From Acinetobacter rudis (GTDB lineage Bacteria; Pseudomonadota; Gammaproteobacteria; Pseudomonadales; Moraxellaceae), in contig NZ_JAVIDR010000015.1 of NCBI RefSeq assembly GCF_031157835.1, positions 1 to 64,000 of the forward strand: 64,000 bases of DNA. Reading direction: 5' to 3'. Numbering within the stretch: the first letter of the stretch is position 1; each line of letters starts with the position of its first letter. Both the position numbers and the translations under genes were made by a program. Below are positions 38,866-48,445 of the stretch, piece after piece. The notes beneath the pieces were generated by a model. It made no database searches and was not told the origin of the DNA. It saw only the letters and a list, made by a program, of their open reading frames with translations.

Positions 38866-39486
38866 ATGTATACTGGAATTGTTCTTGGTACTGAAACCAT
38901 TTTATCTGTGCAAGCGCACAAAGGTCATCACAGCATTGTCGTTTCGAATACTCAGGGTTTTTTTAACGATGTATTTTTGGGAGCCAGTGTTGCCATTGAT
39001 GGAACATGTTTAACCATCTGTGCAATTGCTCCAGATCAAAAATCAGTGGGTTTTGATATCGCAGCACAAACACTTAGCTTAACAACACTTTCTCAGCTTA
39101 AGGTTAATGATCAGGTTAATGTAGAACGATCATTTAAAATGGGAATGGAAAATGGTGGCCATAACCTTTATGGACATATTGAAGGAAGCTGCCAAGTAAT
39201 TGAACTCAGTCGTTTAGGCGAAACCCTACACCTTAAATTAAAAATCCCAACGGAAAAAATGAAGTACTTTTTCTTAAAAGGCTTTATTGGCTTGCATGGC
39301 TGTAGTCTTACGGTAAATCAAGTCAATAAACAAGAATCTTATATCGCTGTCGATCTAATCCCAGAAACACTACGTCTAACCAATTTTAAATCTGTACAAT
39401 TAGGTGACCAACTCAACTTTGAAATTGATCAGACCACACGCACCTTGGTTGATACTATTGAAGGTATTTATCAAAATAGACTTTAA
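38866..39486 (+). CDS. ribE: Riboflavin synthase alpha chain
   Basis: This 206-residue protein has two lumazine-binding repeats. The first begins MYTGIVLGTE and has GHNLYGHIEG; the second has FIGLHGCSLTVNQV and LIPETLRLTNF. It resembles the E. coli type enzyme, which turns two lumazines into riboflavin. Most Acinetobacter genomes also have a ribD-cluster copy, so this may be a stand-alone paralogue. The first ATG has no strong binding site. No FMN riboswitch is seen in the 280 bases upstream. Confidence 0.88.
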   Translation: MYTGIVLGTETILSVQAHKGHHSIVVSNTQGFFNDVFLGASVAIDGTCLTICAIAPDQKSVGFDIAAQTLSLTTLSQLKVNDQVNVERSFKMGMENGGHNLYGHIEGSCQVIELSRLGETLHLKLKIPTEKMKYFFLKGFIGLHGCSLTVNQVNKQESYIAVDLIPETLRLTNFKSVQLGDQLNFEIDQTTRTLVDTIEGIYQNRL

Positions 39487-39831
39487 ACCAAGCGCAACGC
39501 TTGCAAAAAGCTAGCATGAGTAGATATTAACACTCCCCTAAAACGGCATCGGTATCTATACATATCTATGTACATACCGAAGCCTTGAATGATGATACTC
39601 AGCCACATTAAAAAAAATATTTCCTAATTTTATTAAGTTAAATCTGAGTTATTGCTTATTTAACTCAGATTAAAAAAAACATGTTGTCTAACAATACACT
39701 AGCCTATTGTCCTTAACTGATACTTGCCTGTCCCAATTGGCACTTACTCCTCCATTCACAACAAGTAATACTCCATCTTAGAAAAATAATCACATGTATC
39801 TGAGTGTTTAACACTCAAAGGGAGTATTGCT
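39487..39831. other. Intergenic region with two hairpins
   Basis: About 345 AT-rich bases. CAAGCG-caa-CGCTTG at 39489-39503 follows the ribE stop. A longer hairpin spans 39545-39584, with CGGTAT pairing ATACCG and outer GGC pairing GCC. Neither has a T-run. The right half must hold the promoter of the hydrolase gene. No ORF is supported. Confidence 0.5.
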
Positions 39832-40713
39832 ATGAACGCAAAAATATCTATTTCAAATCGTGCAGGGGCTTCATTTCCTGTTCGTAGAATGAATTTCAAT
39901 TTTCAAAATGTTCCAGAATACTGGGCAAACAACTCGCCAGGAATTACACACTTCCTGACCGCACTGTCTGCACTTTTTCCAGCTGGTGAACGCTATTTTA
40001 TTGATAGTGTACGTGCAGTTCGCGATTATCCAGAAATAAAGGACAATCAAAGCTTACAAAAAGAAATTCGAGCCTTTATTGGTCAAGAGGCGATGCATAC
40101 TCATGAACATATTGCATTTAATGCTTCGGCGCAAAGTTATGGACATGACGTAGCCAGCCTTGAACGCTATACCGATAATATCATTCAATTTGTACGCAAA
40201 TTAGCAGGCAAAGCAGCTAAGCCTTTTGGTGGCAAACAGGAAATGATTGACCTAATGGTCACAACGGCTTTAGAACATTTCACAGCCACTATAGCTGCAC
40301 AACTTTTAGAAAATGAACATATTCAAGCCATAATGACAGATGAAACCATGTCAACGATGTGGTTTTGGCACGCTATTGAGGAAAATGAACACAAAGCAGT
40401 AGCTTATGATGTTTTTGAGGCTATTTTTGGTCAAGGTAACAAAGCATACCTTGCACGTACCAGCACACTCGTGTTCTCTATGGTGACGCTCTTTGTTGTA
40501 CAGAATACATTTTTAACTTACTTACTTGTCAAAGATAAACAGCTCAATGCTCAAGCTTTAAAAGATGTCTATATTTATGCTTACAGCCCTTCAAAAGGCA
40601 TCATCACTGGAATGTATAAAGAAATGCTTGCTTACTTCAAGCCTAACTTTCACCCCAATCAACTTGATAGCACTGCATTATTAGATCAATGGAAATTGAA
40701 ACTTGGGCTTTAA
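39832..40713 (+). CDS. Metal-dependent hydrolase of the PF10118 type (ferritin-like)
   Basis: The ATG at 39832 follows AGGGAGT, a strong binding site. The 293-residue helical protein carries three metal-site motifs: GQEAMHTHEH (about 83-92), TTALEHFTA and WHAIEENEHKAVAYDVFE. This pattern of Glu and His suggests a di-metal, ferritin-like centre, as in COG3687 proteins. A hydrophobic helix (LVFSMVTLFVVQNTFLTYLL) may attach it to the membrane. Substrate unknown. Single gene. Confidence 0.85.
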   Translation: MNAKISISNRAGASFPVRRMNFNFQNVPEYWANNSPGITHFLTALSALFPAGERYFIDSVRAVRDYPEIKDNQSLQKEIRAFIGQEAMHTHEHIAFNASAQSYGHDVASLERYTDNIIQFVRKLAGKAAKPFGGKQEMIDLMVTTALEHFTATIAAQLLENEHIQAIMTDETMSTMWFWHAIEENEHKAVAYDVFEAIFGQGNKAYLARTSTLVFSMVTLFVVQNTFLTYLLVKDKQLNAQALKDVYIYAYSPSKGIITGMYKEMLAYFKPNFHPNQLDSTALLDQWKLKLGL

Positions 40714-40885
40714 TCATTGTTGTTCAATAACTGGTTTTACTGAATAGTTATTGTGTAGAAATACTGCCTCTTTCTACTTCTTCTCAATAGGATGACTAAA
40801 AATTCCTCTTATTGAGAAGGATTCACTCGTATTTTTGCATTATTTTTTTATAATGGTGCAACTTTAACCGCTAAGATTGTTCCAC

Positions 40886-41344
40886 ATGATTCGTCCAATG
40901 CGTCAAGCAGATCTCCTTCAGGTCCATCAAATTGAGCAAAAAGTACAAACTCATCCGTGGAGTATGAATCAATTTCAACAGTCACTGGACAGTGATAGTT
41001 GTACTGTAGTGGAAATCAACCAACAAATTATCGGTTTTTGTATTTTCCAAACCGTATTAGATGAAGCCAATTTGCTTTTAATCGCTATTGATCCTGAGCA
41101 TCAAGGTCAAGGTCATGCTACAACCCTATTGGAACAATCAATCCAACTATTAAAAAACCAACCTATACAGATTTTTTTAGAAGTTCGTGAAAGTAATCAA
41201 AATGCAATCGCACTCTACGAAAAACTTGATTTTCATCAAATTGACCTACGTCGTAATTATTATCCAACCCATGGCGGCAACCGTGAACACGCTGTAATCA
41301 TGGTGAAAACCTGCCATGACGACTTTGCCAGTTTATTTAAATAA
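40886..41344 (+). CDS. rimI: Ribosomal-protein-alanine N-acetyltransferase RimI
   Basis: From the ATG at 40886 the protein has 152 residues: MIRPMRQADLLQVHQIE, then WSMNQFQQSL, the acetyl-CoA loop EHQGQGHATTLLE, LEVRESNQNAIALYEKLDF and RRNYYPTHGGNREHAVIM. These match RimI, which acetylates the N-terminus of ribosomal protein S18. Single gene, convergent with bpt. Confidence 0.9.
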   Translation: MIRPMRQADLLQVHQIEQKVQTHPWSMNQFQQSLDSDSCTVVEINQQIIGFCIFQTVLDEANLLLIAIDPEHQGQGHATTLLEQSIQLLKNQPIQIFLEVRESNQNAIALYEKLDFHQIDLRRNYYPTHGGNREHAVIMVKTCHDDFASLFK

Positions 41345-41371
41345 ATTTTTTTGGCTGTTCTATTTAAAATT

Positions 41372-42199
41372 TTACTTATTAAAAATAATATTTTCCCATT
41401 CTGCCGGGAAAGTTGTCATCAACATTGCCCCTAATTGCTGAATTTCTTCGTCACTCAAGCGTCGATTAAGACGCTTCCATTTACCATCTAGTAATATCTC
41501 AATTGGGCTATATTGGGTCTTATAGTTCATCTTATTTGAGTGTGGCACCCAATATCCTAAATAAACATAATCTAACCCCATCGCACGGACCTGTTCAATC
41601 TGCTTTAAAATTGCATATACCCCTAATGAGCGATGTTGTTCATTTGGTTCAAAGAAAGTGTAGACGGCTGAAATACCATCATCTAGAAAGTCACATGTAG
41701 AAACGCTAAGTAAACGCCCCTCTTCACGCAATTCTAAGAAATAACTTTCAGTACAACTTTGGATAAGAAATTTCTCAAATTGATCATGACTCGGTGGAAA
41801 CATATCACCATCAGCATGACGAGCATGTATATACCGTTCGTACAAAGCATAATGCTCATCTGTTGCATCTGCACTCGAAACAATCGTAAATACTAAGTCT
41901 TGATTACGCTTCCATGCTTTCTTTTGAGTACTGTTCATAGTGAAATCTCGAACAGGAACTCGACAAGACAAACATTGTTTACATAAATGACATTCAGGGC
42001 GATAAACAAAATCACCACTACGTCTAAACCCTAAACGAGATAGCTCAGATAAGGTGAGTACATCAATTTGATGCGCTGGATCTAAAAATACCATCCGAGC
42101 TGATTTATTCTTTAAATAACTACAATCATGCGGTGGTGTAATATAATACTGTAAATCATTCAGTAGGGACTTTGGGTGATAAGAATTCATAATATGCAA
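41372..42199 (-). CDS. bpt: Bpt-type aspartate/glutamate leucyltransferase
   Basis: This 275-residue protein has the arginyl/leucyl-transferase fold: HDCSYLKNKSARMVFLDP, the zinc-like cysteines CHLCKQCLSC, VYTFFEPNEQHRSLGVYAIL and YLGYWVPHSNKMNYK. Bpt transfers Leu from tRNA to proteins starting with Asp or Glu, marking them for ClpAP. It follows aat by 11 bases, the standard pair. A second ATG lies three codons in (42190). Confidence 0.93.
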   Translation of the reverse strand: MHIMNSYHPKSLLNDLQYYITPPHDCSYLKNKSARMVFLDPAHQIDVLTLSELSRLGFRRSGDFVYRPECHLCKQCLSCRVPVRDFTMNSTQKKAWKRNQDLVFTIVSSADATDEHYALYERYIHARHADGDMFPPSHDQFEKFLIQSCTESYFLELREEGRLLSVSTCDFLDDGISAVYTFFEPNEQHRSLGVYAILKQIEQVRAMGLDYVYLGYWVPHSNKMNYKTQYSPIEILLDGKWKRLNRRLSDEEIQQLGAMLMTTFPAEWENIIFNK

Positions 42200-42210
42200 T
42201 GCCCCTCGCG

Positions 42211-42942
42211 CTATTCTTTATTTAATCCTGCAGTTAAAGCGATGCTACGAGTTAAAAATACACCCTCCTGATATTTTTTCCAATCAATAGCCGGGCGTTT
42301 TACAACATCTTGTAACGAATTAAGATAGTCTTGGCGAGAAAGTGTACAAGCACCTAGACTCATTAAATGATCATTTACTAACTGACAATCAATCCACTCC
42401 AACTGATTTTCTTGTCCAATCAACATTAACGCATAAAAAGCCATTTTAGACACATCTGTTGCTGTGCTAAACATAGACTCTCCAAAGCATCCTTGCCCAA
42501 TCGTTACACCATAAAGACCACCAAGTATTTGTCCTTCTGCATTCCACACCTCAATACTATAGGCATATCCTGCGTCAAATAAGGCGCAATATCCTTGAAT
42601 AATCTCTTCAGAAATCCATGTTTCATCGGCATATTGGCGAGGTAAAGCACAACGACGAATCACCTGCTCAAAATCACGATTAACCGTAATGTAATACCCT
42701 TTCGTTTTCATATTACGGATAAGCGATTTGCTTGGCTTAAATGTATTTGGTCGAATAATACAACGAGGTTCTGGGCTCCACCAACAAATAGGCTCACCCT
42801 CGGAAAACCATGGAAATAACCCCTGACGATAAGCCTGATAGAGTGTTTCTGGGCTCAAATCAGCACCAATACAAATTAAGCCTTGTTCATCAGGATCTGC
42901 CTGAATAGGGTCAGGAAAGACATAACGAGAAGATGCTAGCAT
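42211..42942 (-). CDS. aat: Leucyl/phenylalanyl-tRNA-protein transferase
   Basis: This 243-residue enzyme has [57 protein letters not shown] and [15 protein letters not shown], all Aat hallmarks. It adds Leu or Phe to proteins with N-terminal Lys or Arg, feeding the same ClpS/ClpAP route as Bpt. First gene of the aat-bpt operon. Confidence 0.96.
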   Translation of the reverse strand: MLASSRYVFPDPIQADPDEQGLICIGADLSPETLYQAYRQGLFPWFSEGEPICWWSPEPRCIIRPNTFKPSKSLIRNMKTKGYYITVNRDFEQVIRRCALPRQYADETWISEEIIQGYCALFDAGYAYSIEVWNAEGQILGGLYGVTIGQGCFGESMFSTATDVSKMAFYALMLIGQENQLEWIDCQLVNDHLMSLGACTLSRQDYLNSLQDVVKRPAIDWKKYQEGVFLTRSIALTAGLNKE

Positions 42943-43006
42943 TGTGTAATTCTATTTTAAAAATAAAGCTATCTTAGCTGATTTTATTTATAAAAGCAGT
43001 GTGAAT

Positions 43007-43041
43007 AAAAAGGCTTTATACTTGATGTATAAAGCCTTTTT
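43007..43041. terminator. Bidirectional terminator downstream of the OmpA-family gene
   Basis: AAAAAGGCTTTATAC, a 5-base loop, GTATAAAGCCTTTTT. It lies 60 bases after the OmpA-family gene on the minus strand. Confidence 0.9.
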
Positions 43042-43101
43042 ATGATTTTAAGTCAGACTAATGCTCACCTAAATCTCAATATTGCAGTCCTTTAGACTTC
43101 A

Positions 43102-43758
43102 TTATTGTTTTGCATAAATACTAATTTCTACACGGCGGTTCATTTCACGACCTTGTGCAGTTGAGTTATCAGCAATTGGATTTGATGAACCATGACCTTG
43201 AGCATTAATACGTACTGCAGGTACACCTTGTCCAGTCAAATAGTTTGACACAGCCTGCGCACGCGCTTGTGATAAAGGAAGGTTGATTGAATCGTTACCT
43301 GTGCTATCGGTATAGCCAGTTACAAGAATAACGCTCTTATTATCTTCAGCTAGTGTACTTGCTACTTTGTTCAAAGTACCGTAGAAGTTTGGTTTGATAT
43401 TAGATTTGTTTGTATCAAAAGTAATGCTACCTGGCATAACCAAGTTTACAGAACCATCTGGATTACGTGAAACATCAACCCCTGTTCCAGCCATTTGTTC
43501 ACGTAATTTTTTCTCTTTATTATCAAGATAAAGACCAGCACCAGCACCTAATGCTGCACCAATCGCAGCTGCTCGGTTATTTTGAGCAGCAGTGTTTGCA
43601 TTTGAACGAGATAAACCGTAACCAGCCAAGGCACCGATACCAGCACCAATCGCCGTTTTTTGATAATCGCTTAAACCACCGCCTGTTCCATTATTTGTTG
43701 TTTGACAACCTGAAAGTGCTAAAACCCCAGCTACCGTAGTAATTACTAATGCACGCAT
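43102..43758 (-). CDS. OmpA-family lipoprotein with glycine zipper (YiaD-like)
   Basis: This 218-residue lipoprotein has the signal VITTVAGVLALSGC (Cys18). A glycine-zipper region (about 35-75; IGAGIGALAGYGLS, AAAIGAALGAGAG) is followed by the OmpA C-terminal peptidoglycan-binding domain with ILVTGYTDSTGNDSINL, LSQARAQAVSNYL and NAQGHGSSNPIADNST. It tethers the outer membrane to the cell wall. Single gene. Confidence 0.93.
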   Translation of the reverse strand: MRALVITTVAGVLALSGCQTTNNGTGGGLSDYQKTAIGAGIGALAGYGLSRSNANTAAQNNRAAAIGAALGAGAGLYLDNKEKKLREQMAGTGVDVSRNPDGSVNLVMPGSITFDTNKSNIKPNFYGTLNKVASTLAEDNKSVILVTGYTDSTGNDSINLPLSQARAQAVSNYLTGQGVPAVRINAQGHGSSNPIADNSTAQGREMNRRVEISIYAKQ

Positions 43759-43992
43759 GACATGCCTCCAACTTGTATTGTTTAAATATGTTGCAATAAT
43801 GGTAAAAACAAACCATTTTTGCCATTAATTTTTTGTTAATAATAAACTTTAAAATTACATATTGTAATATGTTCGATGATATATTTTAGAATTAGTCCTC
43901 ATAATTCATTCTCATTTATAGCACTTTGACATGGCTTAGCAACTCAAGTCAAAATACCCCCCTAACTCAAGTAGGAACATTGGGATAGTTCT

Positions 43993-44916
43993 ATGACTTC
44001 AGAAATAAAAAAGCAAACACGATTTAAAAAACTTTCTAAGGGTCTGACTGTTGGCTCAGTAATGGCAGGAAGTACTTTTTTACATGGACCACCCGTACTT
44101 GCTTTAGGCTTAACCAAATTATTTAAACAATCTAGCAAAGTTGATGAAACCAATATTCAGATTACCAATAGTTGGTTAAGAGTGAATAATTGGTTAATTG
44201 ATCATGTGCTTCCTGAACTAGAATGGGATATCAGTATTGATCCAAAACTTGACCTGAATTTACAAGGTCGATATTTAATGACATCCAATCATCAAAGCTG
44301 GGTAGATACCACAGTCAACCAGTATTTTGGCCTGAGTCGAATGCCGCTTACTCGCTTTTTTACAAAATGGGAGCTTATTTTTATTCCTTTTGTTGGTCAA
44401 GCCTTTAAAATTTTAGGCTTCCCTATGATGAAAAGACACAGTAAAGCTCAAATTGCCAAAAACCCTGAGTTAAAACATCGTGACCTTGATGAAGCTCGTC
44501 GTGCTTGTGAGTTATTGCTCAGCCAACCTTTTACCCTACTCAACTATTTAGAAGGCACACGTTTTACACCTGAAAAACATACCCAACAGCAGTCGCCTTA
44601 CCAGAACCTACTTAAACCCAAAGCTGGTGGTTTAGCTTTAGCACTCAACATCTTAGGTAATAAGATAGATGCGCTTGTTGATATGACCATTGTGTATCCT
44701 GATGGCGTACCAGACTATCAAAACTTCTGGCTAGGAGATACCACGAAAATTATGGTCAACGTGCGTAAAATTGATCTTCCAAGCTGGGTATTAGAAGGAA
44801 GTTATGAAGATGATCCTGAATATCGCCAACAATTCCAGCAATGGATTGACCAAATCTGGACTGAAAAGGATCAACTCATTACGGAAATGAAAGCCAAATA
44901 TATAAGCAATCCTTAA
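43993..44916 (+). CDS. YihG-type membrane acyltransferase
   Basis: This 307-residue PlsC/LPLAT protein has the catalytic SNHQSWVDT (His and Asp), block II LTRFFTKWELIFIPF and block III LEGTRFT. A hydrophobic segment near the start (about 15-38) anchors it. YihG proteins act as lysophosphatidic acid acyltransferases controlling membrane fluidity. The start at 43993 has weak ribosome signal (GGGATAGTTCT). Followed by the membrane protein gene on the same strand, 71 bases away. Confidence 0.85.
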   Translation: MTSEIKKQTRFKKLSKGLTVGSVMAGSTFLHGPPVLALGLTKLFKQSSKVDETNIQITNSWLRVNNWLIDHVLPELEWDISIDPKLDLNLQGRYLMTSNHQSWVDTTVNQYFGLSRMPLTRFFTKWELIFIPFVGQAFKILGFPMMKRHSKAQIAKNPELKHRDLDEARRACELLLSQPFTLLNYLEGTRFTPEKHTQQQSPYQNLLKPKAGGLALALNILGNKIDALVDMTIVYPDGVPDYQNFWLGDTTKIMVNVRKIDLPSWVLEGSYEDDPEYRQQFQQWIDQIWTEKDQLITEMKAKYISNP

Positions 44917-44987
44917 GTCACTATAAACTTGGCACACAACTGTGCTAAGTTTTCACAAAACGATCGTGTTTTTCAGCAAGGACATTT

Positions 44988-46037
44988 ATGTCAGCTCCAT
45001 TGCCTCAAGCTCCATCTGACCAGTCAGCTCATGGTCAAAATATGACAGAACGTAAGATTTATTTAATCTATGACATCTTTATGATGGGCATTATTGTTAT
45101 CAATCTTTTCTGTTTATTATCTAATGCCATCTTAATGAGCAATTTTGCACATTGGCTCTTTGGTATGTTGCAGCTTGATGCAGTATTGAGTTTTTATCGA
45201 CAAGAACTCAATCCTTGGGTGATTACAACTGAAAGCTGGTTTATTAGTTTTTTACTCATTGAGTTTACTGTGCGCTGGAGTATTGCAATTATACGAAAAC
45301 ATCATCAGCGCTGGTTTTTCTTCCCCTTTATTCATTGGTACGAATTACTTGCAATTACTCCGCAATTGCGCTTTCTGAGACTATTTCGAGCCATTGTTAT
45401 TGGATATCGTCTACATGAAATGGGACACCATGTTGTTCCCCAAAAACTGCTAAAGACGCTCACCTTTTACTACAAACTGGTCATGGAAGAGCTTTCTGAT
45501 CGCGTTGTAATGACTGTTGTTGATGGTGTTCGACATGAATTAAACAGTAGTTCTACACATCGTAAAATCATCCATGATTTAATTGATCATCATCGTCAGC
45601 TGTTTGCAACAACCTTAGCTGAAATGCTTCAAGAAACATTATCGACAGAACTTAAACTACAACAGCATCAAATTAGTTACCAAGTTGGTCAAGTGGTTAA
45701 TCAAGCAATTGAAGATACGCCTGAGCTCACCCAAATTTTAAGACGTTTACCTATTGTTGGAGGAATATTAGAACAACGTATTCAAGACATTGGCCAACGT
45801 TTGGGAGAAAATATTAGCCAAGGGCTATTGCAACCGCTAGTTCAAGGCTCAATGCATGAGCCTAATTCGCTTTATCAGCATATTGCTGACAAAATAAGCA
45901 ACATTGATATTAACAACCAAAACTTAGAAAAACTCGTTGAGTCTGCGGTTTATGAGAGCTTAGATGCGATTGAAAAGCAAATTCGAGTAAAACAATGGAA
46001 AATTGAGCTAGAAAAATATGAATCTGCCAGAGATTAA
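44988..46037 (+). CDS. Membrane protein with voltage-sensor-like segment
   Basis: This 349-residue protein has hydrophobic segments at about 24-50, 82-102, 110-125 and an arginine-rich helix LRFLRLFRAIVIGYRL (about 127-142) with Arg every third or fourth residue, like S4 of voltage sensors. The rest (about 150-349) is a long charged helical region with several QxVxQAIEDTPEL-type amphipathic stretches. No pore domain (S5-S6) is visible, so it is not an ordinary channel. Function unknown. Start AAGGACATTTATG with good ribosome site. Confidence 0.7.
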   Translation: MSAPLPQAPSDQSAHGQNMTERKIYLIYDIFMMGIIVINLFCLLSNAILMSNFAHWLFGMLQLDAVLSFYRQELNPWVITTESWFISFLLIEFTVRWSIAIIRKHHQRWFFFPFIHWYELLAITPQLRFLRLFRAIVIGYRLHEMGHHVVPQKLLKTLTFYYKLVMEELSDRVVMTVVDGVRHELNSSSTHRKIIHDLIDHHRQLFATTLAEMLQETLSTELKLQQHQISYQVGQVVNQAIEDTPELTQILRRLPIVGGILEQRIQDIGQRLGENISQGLLQPLVQGSMHEPNSLYQHIADKISNIDINNQNLEKLVESAVYESLDAIEKQIRVKQWKIELEKYESARD

Positions 46038-46156
46038 TCAATCTCTTGAAAATATTTGTATCTTTGCTAGTGAAATGCTTCAAATTGCACTAGCATTTGC
46101 TGAATTTCAATTTATTCCGATCACATTTTAAATTCGGAGCTCCTTAAGGAATAATT

Positions 46157-46864
46157 ATGGGCGATATACGGATCACCGGCAGAATGGTTAATTTCACCCG
46201 ATTAACTTTTGACACAAGTGACCATTCCGTCATCCGCAGTAAACTTTCAACAATGTTGAGTGAAAATGCTTATCAGGGTGCTTTAGTCATTATCGATACT
46301 ACAGTTGAACAGGAACTTATATCTCTTATTCAATTACTTATTGATTTAGATTTACAACCAATGGCTGTTATTGATGGCTTATTAGGTGAACAAGCTCGTT
46401 TAATACAATTTCCTGTCATTGCAGCTGATCGCCCATTACAAAAAATAAAAGCGACGAAAGAGCAAGTTGTAGAACACAATAATGGACCGACAACTACAAC
46501 CAATGAGCCGGCAGCTCCAAGCGTAAGCCAAGTTACTTCATACCATGATGAAATACTTAGAACTGGACAATGTTTAGTCCAAAACCAAGGTGATATCATT
46601 GTTAATTCGGGAATAAATAGTGGTTCAGAGTTAATCGCTTCTGGTAACATTCATGTCTATGGTAGTGTTCGTGGTCGAGTTATTGCAGGCGTAACTGGTA
46701 ATACTTCTGCCAGAATTTTTTGCCATTCATTAGAGGCCGAGTTGGTTTCAATTGCTGGAACCTACTGTGTTTCAGATGATATTCCTGAAGATATGATAAA
46801 AAAAGCCGTACATATTTACTTGAATGAACAACAAGAGCTTGTATTTGAAGCTCTACAAATTTAA
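46157..46864 (+). CDS. minC: Septum site-determining protein MinC
   Basis: This 235-residue protein has an N-terminal domain that inhibits FtsZ and a right-handed beta-helix C-terminus (about 130-235; [38 protein letters not shown]). A polar linker rich in Thr, Asn and Pro (about 100-125) joins them. With MinD it blocks division at the poles. First gene of minCDE. Preceded by AAGGAATAATT, a good ribosome site. Confidence 0.96.
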   Translation: MGDIRITGRMVNFTRLTFDTSDHSVIRSKLSTMLSENAYQGALVIIDTTVEQELISLIQLLIDLDLQPMAVIDGLLGEQARLIQFPVIAADRPLQKIKATKEQVVEHNNGPTTTTNEPAAPSVSQVTSYHDEILRTGQCLVQNQGDIIVNSGINSGSELIASGNIHVYGSVRGRVIAGVTGNTSARIFCHSLEAELVSIAGTYCVSDDIPEDMIKKAVHIYLNEQQELVFEALQI

Positions 46865-46929
46865 TGTAATTAACCTAAACACCATTAACCTCAATCAACT
46901 GGGGTATAACCATAACAGGAGTGGATTCG

Positions 46930-47742
46930 GTGGCCAAAATTGTTGTTGTTACATCAGGCAAAGGTGGTGTGGGTAAAACCACAACTAGCGCATCTTTTGC
47001 AACAGGTTTAGCCCTACGAGGCCATAAGACTGTTGTTATTGATTTCGATGTAGGTTTACGAAATCTTGATTTAATCATGGGTTGTGAACGTCGAGTCGTT
47101 TATGATTTTGTCAATGTATTAAATAACGAAGCACGCTTACAACAAGCACTAATTCGTGATAAAGAAATCGAAAATTTATACATTTTACCTGCTTCACAAA
47201 CACGTGATAAAGATGCACTTACAGATGAAGGTGTTGCACGTGTGATGGATGAATTATCACAGGAATTTGACTATATTATTTGTGATTCTCCAGCTGGTAT
47301 TGAGCGTGGTGCAATTTTAGCCATGTATCATGCTGATGAGGCAATTATTGTTACTAACCCTGAAATCTCATCTGTTCGTGACTCAGATCGTATTATTGGG
47401 ATGTTAGACAGTAAGACCAAAAAAGTAGAACAAAATGAAGGACGCGTACGTAAGCATTTATGTATTACACGTTTTAATCCAGAGCGTGCAGATAAACAGG
47501 AAATGTTGACTGTTGATGATATTTCTAAAGATATCTTACGTGTTCCAACTTTAGGTGTTATTCCTGAGTGCCCAAGCGTACTTCAAGCTTCGAATGAAGG
47601 TAAACCTGTCATTCTGTATACCGATGCAAGTGCTGGTCAAGCCTATGATGATCTTGTTGCACGCTTCCTTGGTGAAGAGCGTCCTTATCGTCACATTAAC
47701 GTGAAACCCAAAGGTTGGTTGGCACGTTTATTTGGAGCATAA
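46930..47742 (+). CDS. minD: Septum site-determining ATPase MinD
   Basis: The GTG at 46930 with AGGAG before it gives the canonical start MAKIVVVTSGKGGVGKTT; the upstream GTG at 46921 lies on the ribosome site and is unlikely. The 270-residue protein has the deviant Walker A KGGVGKTT (11-18), the switch VGLRNLDLIMGCERR, DSPAGIERGA and an amphipathic C-terminal helix (GWLARLFGA) that binds the membrane. It recruits MinC and is chased by MinE. Confidence 0.97.
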   Translation: MAKIVVVTSGKGGVGKTTTSASFATGLALRGHKTVVIDFDVGLRNLDLIMGCERRVVYDFVNVLNNEARLQQALIRDKEIENLYILPASQTRDKDALTDEGVARVMDELSQEFDYIICDSPAGIERGAILAMYHADEAIIVTNPEISSVRDSDRIIGMLDSKTKKVEQNEGRVRKHLCITRFNPERADKQEMLTVDDISKDILRVPTLGVIPECPSVLQASNEGKPVILYTDASAGQAYDDLVARFLGEERPYRHINVKPKGWLARLFGA

Positions 47743-47744
47743 AC

Positions 47745-48017
47745 ATGGCGGGATTTTGGAGTAGACTTTTCAGCAGCGATGACAAACCGTCCAGTGCTCA
47801 AACAGCAAAAGACCGTTTAAAAGTTATTGTTGCGTCTGAACAAGGCTTAGAAAAACGTTTAAGCCAGGATAAAATTGACCAAATGAAAAAAGAAATCATG
47901 CAGGTGGTCAATCGTTATGTACGTGGTGTTGATGAACAACACATTCAAATGCAAGTTCGTTCTGAAGCAAATATTGAAATGCTAGAAATGAATATCAATT
48001 TACCTGAAGAACGATAA
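47745..48017 (+). CDS. minE: Cell-division topological specificity factor MinE
   Basis: The ATG at 47745, 2 bases after minD, gives 90 residues: membrane-targeting MAGFWSRLFSS, the MinD-binding helix AKDRLKVIVASEQ, and the dimer part. MinE displaces MinC and drives Min oscillation. The in-frame start at 47715 falls within minD and is not used. Terminator follows. Confidence 0.96.
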   Translation: MAGFWSRLFSSDDKPSSAQTAKDRLKVIVASEQGLEKRLSQDKIDQMKKEIMQVVNRYVRGVDEQHIQMQVRSEANIEMLEMNINLPEER

Positions 48018-48045
48018 AAACATAATTGATTAGTCATCAATGATT

Positions 48046-48089
48046 AAAAAAGGCAGAATGACCCAAGTTATTTTGCCTTTTTTATTTTT
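48046..48089 (+). terminator. Terminator of minCDE
   Basis: AAAAAAGGCA and TGCCTTTTTT enclose an 18-base loop, then TATTTTT. It lies 28 bases after minE. Confidence 0.82.
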
Positions 48090-48111
48090 CTTAGAATATG
48101 GAGATATCGAC

Positions 48112-48399
48112 ATGGCACTCTCTCAGCCTGCAACGTTCAATGAAGAATGGTCAGATGAACGTGTATTTGCCTATTTAAATCAACTTCCTCCTGTTGGCGA
48201 AAGTGCTGATTTCCATGTACTTTATCATGCATATAAACACATGCGTGCTGGTGACTATCAGCGCCTGTTACAACGTTTTGTTGCCGATGGTCGAGATTTA
48301 CAAGCAACGAATAAACAAGGCCAAACCATTCATCAAGTGATTGCACAATTCCCACGCCATAGTGAAGACTATCTCGCTGTACTAAAGCAATTTGCTTAG
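48112..48399 (+). CDS. PA4642-type small conserved protein
   Basis: The ATG at 48112, behind ATGGAGATATC, gives 95 residues (ALSQPATFNEEWSDERVFAY, DFHVLYHAYKHMRAGDYQRL). The frame opens earlier at 48040 but that part lies in the min terminator. It resembles the PA4642 family of Pseudomonas and Acinetobacter, a helical protein of unknown function. Intact. Confidence 0.8.
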   Translation: MALSQPATFNEEWSDERVFAYLNQLPPVGESADFHVLYHAYKHMRAGDYQRLLQRFVADGRDLQATNKQGQTIHQVIAQFPRHSEDYLAVLKQFA

Positions 48400-48405
48400 A
48401 AGACT

Positions 48406-48434
48406 AACCACACACAAGGTATTTGTGTGTGGTT
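48406..48434. terminator. Bidirectional hairpin between the PA4642-like and VOC genes
   Basis: AACCACACACAA, a 5-base loop, TTGTGTGTGGTT; convergent genes on both sides. Confidence 0.72.
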
Positions 48435-48445
48435 TATTACTCTGA

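Noticed and set aside
48040..48111. Longer start for the PA4642-like protein
   Set aside because: This stretch is the minCDE terminator; the conserved protein begins at 48112.
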